A stretch of DNA of 64,000 bases from the NCBI RefSeq assembly GCF_005484985.1, contig NZ_CP027942.1, forward strand, positions 2,480,001 through 2,544,000, in the 5' to 3' direction. Made by a program: the position numbers and the translations under genes. The first letter of the stretch is position 1. Each line of letters begins with the position of its first letter. The notes below the pieces were generated by a model. It searched no databases. It was not told the DNA's origin and saw only the letters and a program-made list of their open reading frames with translations. The DNA is from Agrococcus sp. SGAir0287 (lineage in GTDB: Bacteria; Actinomycetota; Actinomycetes; Actinomycetales; Microbacteriaceae). This document shows positions 60,632 through 64,000 of the stretch, in pieces.

Positions 60632-60677
60632 ACGCTAGGTCGCCCGGCTGGAAGATGCGATGGGGAGACCTCCCCAT
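60632..60677 (-). promoter_or_regulatory. T7SS regulon promoter, site 1 (cassette A)
   Basis: The inverted repeat ATGGGGAG-AC-CTCCCCAT (60660-60677) is perfect. On the minus strand 22 nt and TAGCGT (60632-60637) follow; 62 bp to the start codon. Confidence 0.75.
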
Positions 60678-60686
60678 GTCCGCCCG

Positions 60687-63600
60687 TCATGCGGGCGGCA
60701 GGACGGTCGACTCGCTCACGGCCTCGTCGTCGGAGGACGACGCTCCGACCGCGACGGGCGTCCGCGCCGGAGGCACCGGGGCCGTCGGCGTCTGCACGAG
60801 CGGCATCTGCATCGTGACCGCGCGGCCCGACTGCACGAAGATGCCGCGCCCGACGGGGAAGTCGGAGCGCTTCACCTTCGGGAAGGGCACCTTGAACACC
60901 GAGTCGCCGTCGAACGAGTCGGGCTTCAGGATGATGCCCTTGCGGCCCGCCTTGAAGTCGCCGATGAAGCCGAAGCCGCTCGTGACCTGCGCGACGTCGG
61001 CGTCGCCGACGAGGAGATGGTCGGAGCGGTTGATCGCCTGCATGAGCTCCTTGAGCTTGCGCTCGGCGTCGGAGTCGGCGAACTGCGGCACGTTCTCGAC
61101 GACGATCATGATGCGGCCGGGGATCGACTCGTCCTTCACGATGTCGACGAGCTCGGTCGCGAGCGCCTTGGCGTCGTCGACGGTGACCGCGCTGCGCACC
61201 CACGGCGCGTAGTCCTTGAGCACCGAGCGACGCCCCGCGAAGTGGAACAGCCGCACGTCGGGGTCGTAGCGCAGCATGCTGTTGACGATCGCCTTCATGG
61301 CGTTCGTCTTGCCCGACTCCGGTGGCCCCGCGACGATGAACGTGCCGATGGGGTCGAACTCGCGCGGCGCGAGGGTGTCCTCGGCGACGCCGAGCACGGG
61401 GAAGTCCTTGATCCGCGCAGGCAGCTTGTCCTCCGACAGCCGCGTCGGCAGCGCGCCGATCTCCTCGACCTCGCGGGCGCCCTGCCTGCGCAGCTCCTCC
61501 GCGAGCTGCCCCATGAGCTTCGACTGCTCGGCGACGTTCGGCGTGCCGCCGAGCACGGCGATCTGCGTCTCGAAGCCGTCGACGATCGCGCGACCCGGCG
61601 CCGATTGCTCGTCGAGCACGTCGCGCGCGACGCCCACCATGACGTAGGCGTTCTCGTCGGCGAGGCGCAGGACGACGCGGCGCGAGACGTTCGACGAGAC
61701 GCCCGTCGGCACGGCGCCCGAGCGGTCGGCGGTGAAGACGGCGTGGACGCCGAGCGGGCGACCCTCGCCGAGCATCCGCATGAAGACGGCGTAGAACGGC
61801 GCGCGGGCGCTCGTCATGTCCCACTCGGCCTTGAACTGCGGGAAGTTGTCGATGAGCACGAGGATGCGCGGCATCCGCTCGCCCGTGATCTCGCGGAACT
61901 CGGAGATGTCGGACGCGTTGACGTCGGAGAAGCGGCGCCCGCGCTCGTCGAGCAGCATGCCGAGCGAGCGCAGCAGGCGCTGGACGCGCTCAGCGTCGTC
62001 GCCGGAGATGATCGAGCCGACGTGCGGCAGCACCTCGAGCGAGCGGAGCGCGCCGGAGGCGAAGTCGAGGCCGTAGACCTCGACGTCGTTCTCCGGACGC
62101 ATGCCCGCACCGATGCCGATCGTGCGCAGCACGCTCGACTTGCCCGCGCCCGACGTGCCGTACACGAGCAGCGAGCCGTCGCGGTCGGGCACGAAGTACA
62201 TCGGCTCCTGCAGCTGCCGCTCGGGGATGTCGGCCTTGCCGAGCAGGATGCGCCGGTCGTCGTGGATCGGCAGGTCGCGCATGTCGACCGTGCGCTCCAG
62301 GTCGTCGAGCCACGGCCTGCGCGGCGCGGGGATGCCCGCCTCGCCCGACGCGTCGATGAGCGTGCGCACGATGCGCTTCTGGTCGTTGGGGCCGGGATCC
62401 ACGTCCTCGTCCACCTCGACCGCCTGCTCGCGCTCCCAGCGCACGAGCGAGCCGAAGCGCAGCTCGGCGACCTGCACGTCGGCGGTCTGCACGACGTCGG
62501 GCTCGGTCCAGCCGCCCGCGTACGCGGACTGGAACGGCACGAGCCGGCCGGGGCCCGTCTTCGCGATGCCGCGGCCGGGGATCGACGGGTCGAACGTGCC
62601 GGCGATCGGATCGTCGACGACGTCCTTCGAGTCCGACTCGTCGGCCATGCGCAGCGCCACGCGGAGGTTCGTGTTCGCGCGCAGATTGTCCTTGATGACG
62701 CCGGCGGGGCGCTGCGTTGCCATGATGAGGTGGATGCCGAGGGAGCGCCCGCGCTGGGCGATGTCGACGACGCCGTCGACGAACTCCGGCACCTCGCCGG
62801 CGAGCGCTGCGAACTCGTCGATGACGAGCACGAGCGCCGGCGGGCAGTCGGGGTCGCGCCGCTTCTCGAGCTCGAGGAGGTCCTTCGCCTTCTTCCGGTT
62901 GAAGAGGTGCTCGCGGTAGTGCAGCTCGGCGCGGAGGCTCGTGAGCGCGCGACGCACGAGGTGCGGCGAGAGGTCGGTGACGAGTCCCACGCAGTGCGGC
63001 AGCTCGACGCAGTCGGCGAACGCCGACCCGCCCTTGTAGTCGACGAAGAGGAACGTGACGCGGTCGGGGCTGTGCGCCGCGGCCATGCCGAGCACCCATG
63101 CCTGCAGGAACTCCGACTTGCCCGCGCCCGTCGTGCCGCCGACGAGTGCGTGGGGGCCCTGCGTGCGCAGGTCGAGGGTCATGGCGTCGGTGGCGCCCTG
63201 GCCGATGACGGCCCGCAGGTTGCCCGCCTTCTTCAGCCGCGGCTGCGGCACGCCGGAGCGATCGATGACGGTGTTGTTCTGCCGCCAGCGCTCGACGACC
63301 GCGCCCGGATCCGTCGCGATCTCGTGGCCCGTGAGCGTGAGGAGGTTCACGGAGTTCGGGATGTCCGACGAGTCCTCGATGACGGTCGAAGAGTCGACGA
63401 CGGGCGCGAGGCGCTTGGCGAGCATGTGCATGTACTCGTTCGAGACGCCCTCGACGACGACGTCGCGGTACGTCACGCCCGAGCGGACCGTGCCGACGGT
63501 CGCGGCCGTGAGACCGTCGGTGACGTCGACGAACGTGCGGCACGCGGCGGGCAGCGACTCGACGGTCGGCGCGACGAAGAGCGTGTAGACGCCGACGTCG

Positions 63601-64000
63601 GGGCCGCGCTCGAGGATCTGCGTCAGGCGCGGGCGGTCGACGGGTGCGTCGTTCGTGACGATGAGCACGATCGCCGTGCCGCCGGGGAACTTCGACTCCT
63701 TCGACGCCCGCTCGACGTCGGTGCCGAAGTCCATGGGGTCCCAGTCGTCCTTGTACGGCGGACGCAGGTCGGCCTCGGTCTTCTTCGACCGACGCATGAT
63801 GTGCTCCTCGAGCGCCGACAGCAGCGCCTGGCCCGTCGGAGCGGAGTCCGCGAGCGGCATGTCCTTGAAGGGGTTCCGCTCGCTCGAGGTGTGCGGCAGC
63901 CACTTGAGCCACTCGAGCTCCTCGACCCAGTCGGGATCGGTGAGCGCGATCGAGACGACGTCGTTCGGCGCGTGCAGCCCGAACAGCTGCACGCCGAGGC
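60687..64000 (-). CDS. eccC: Type VII secretion FtsK/SpoIIIE ATPase EccC (5' part off the window)
   Basis: The visible 1100 residues run to the right edge, so the N-terminus is missing. Three ATPase modules are seen. D1 has Walker A GGTTGAGKS and Walker B VLVIDEFAAL. D2 has Walker A GTSGAGKS but its B motif reads VLIDNFPQF. D3 has Walker A GPPESGKT and VVENVPQF. Only D1 has the canonical Asp-Glu, so D1 is the likely motor while D2 and D3 bind substrates, as known for EccC. The gene lies upstream of cassette A in the same direction and would drive export of the WXG100 and cassette proteins. Confidence 0.93.
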   Translation of the reverse strand, partial: LGVQLFGLHAPNDVVSIALTDPDWVEELEWLKWLPHTSSERNPFKDMPLADSAPTGQALLSALEEHIMRRSKKTEADLRPPYKDDWDPMDFGTDVERASKESKFPGGTAIVLIVTNDAPVDRPRLTQILERGPDVGVYTLFVAPTVESLPAACRTFVDVTDGLTAATVGTVRSGVTYRDVVVEGVSNEYMHMLAKRLAPVVDSSTVIEDSSDIPNSVNLLTLTGHEIATDPGAVVERWRQNNTVIDRSGVPQPRLKKAGNLRAVIGQGATDAMTLDLRTQGPHALVGGTTGAGKSEFLQAWVLGMAAAHSPDRVTFLFVDYKGGSAFADCVELPHCVGLVTDLSPHLVRRALTSLRAELHYREHLFNRKKAKDLLELEKRRDPDCPPALVLVIDEFAALAGEVPEFVDGVVDIAQRGRSLGIHLIMATQRPAGVIKDNLRANTNLRVALRMADESDSKDVVDDPIAGTFDPSIPGRGIAKTGPGRLVPFQSAYAGGWTEPDVVQTADVQVAELRFGSLVRWEREQAVEVDEDVDPGPNDQKRIVRTLIDASGEAGIPAPRRPWLDDLERTVDMRDLPIHDDRRILLGKADIPERQLQEPMYFVPDRDGSLLVYGTSGAGKSSVLRTIGIGAGMRPENDVEVYGLDFASGALRSLEVLPHVGSIISGDDAERVQRLLRSLGMLLDERGRRFSDVNASDISEFREITGERMPRILVLIDNFPQFKAEWDMTSARAPFYAVFMRMLGEGRPLGVHAVFTADRSGAVPTGVSSNVSRRVVLRLADENAYVMVGVARDVLDEQSAPGRAIVDGFETQIAVLGGTPNVAEQSKLMGQLAEELRRQGAREVEEIGALPTRLSEDKLPARIKDFPVLGVAEDTLAPREFDPIGTFIVAGPPESGKTNAMKAIVNSMLRYDPDVRLFHFAGRRSVLKDYAPWVRSAVTVDDAKALATELVDIVKDESIPGRIMIVVENVPQFADSDAERKLKELMQAINRSDHLLVGDADVAQVTSGFGFIGDFKAGRKGIILKPDSFDGDSVFKVPFPKVKRSDFPVGRGIFVQSGRAVTMQMPLVQTPTAPVPPARTPVAVGASSSDDEAVSESTVLPPA

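Overview
This is a very GC-rich stretch of an actinobacterial chromosome. Gene order and protein style fit the family Microbacteriaceae, and something near Agrococcus is my guess (genus weakly supported). Evidence: the ribosomal cluster runs rpsL-rpsG-fusA-tuf / rpsJ...secY-adk-map / infA-rpmJ-rpsM-rpsK-rpoA-rplQ-truA / rplM-rpsI-glmM. Wall and tRNA-modification genes (glmS-acpS-alr-tsaE-tsaB-rimI-tsaD) follow. GTG starts and 1-4 base overlaps are frequent, and there is a type VII secretion (WXG100/EccC) locus. Almost all core genes lie on the minus strand, so operons read from high to low coordinates.

Layout. 1-2.4 kb: the 3' part of a THUMP-like methyltransferase gene, a membrane protein with a long SYGQ-type low-complexity region, and a DUF4190-like membrane protein. 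2.4-8.6 kb: one tightly overlapping operon for t6A tRNA modification (tsaD, rimI, tsaB, tsaE) and envelope precursors (alr, acpS, glmS). TsaE carries a fused alanine-racemase C-terminal domain, while Alr itself lacks the catalytic tyrosine segment. 8.6-11.1 kb: coaA, an EamA exporter, a CGNR zinc-finger protein. 11.2-13.5 kb: rplM-rpsI-glmM. 13.6-17.3 kb: a DivIVA-like coiled-coil protein, a HAD phosphatase, a DUF6882-like protein, truA. 17.4-20.6 kb: infA to rplQ. 20.7-25.1 kb: a mannitol operon (ptsH-mtlA-mtlD) plus a BtaA-like transferase, lodged between map and infA. 25.3-37.5 kb: the S10/spc ribosomal block with secY, adk and map. 37.5-48 kb: an accessory interval separating rpsJ from tuf. 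It holds dispersed and tandem repeats, a complete histidine-utilisation set (hutG, hutI, hutU, hutH and an IclR regulator), two lipoproteins, an acetyltransferase and an RmlC-like epimerase. 48-52.4 kb: tuf, fusA, rpsG, rpsL. 52.7-64 kb: a lipoprotein and then a type VII secretion locus that runs off the right edge inside eccC.

The most distinctive signal is in the type VII locus. Four separate transcription units each carry the same promoter: an 18-bp inverted repeat of the form ATGGGSA-N4-TSCCCAT, exactly 22 nt, then a TAGSKT -10 box. Two units are paralogous cassettes, each made of a small helical WDDxR protein followed by a larger protein with a T7SS-signal-like N-terminus, a DSFWDDL motif and membrane helices. 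One of these larger proteins ends in a GxSxG alpha/beta-hydrolase. The other two units are almost identical WXG100 genes, each with its own terminator. I infer a coordinately controlled secretion regulon whose regulator lies outside the window.

No rRNA, tRNA, CRISPR array, insertion sequence or prophage was recognised. Family names come from motif recognition alone; no searches were run.
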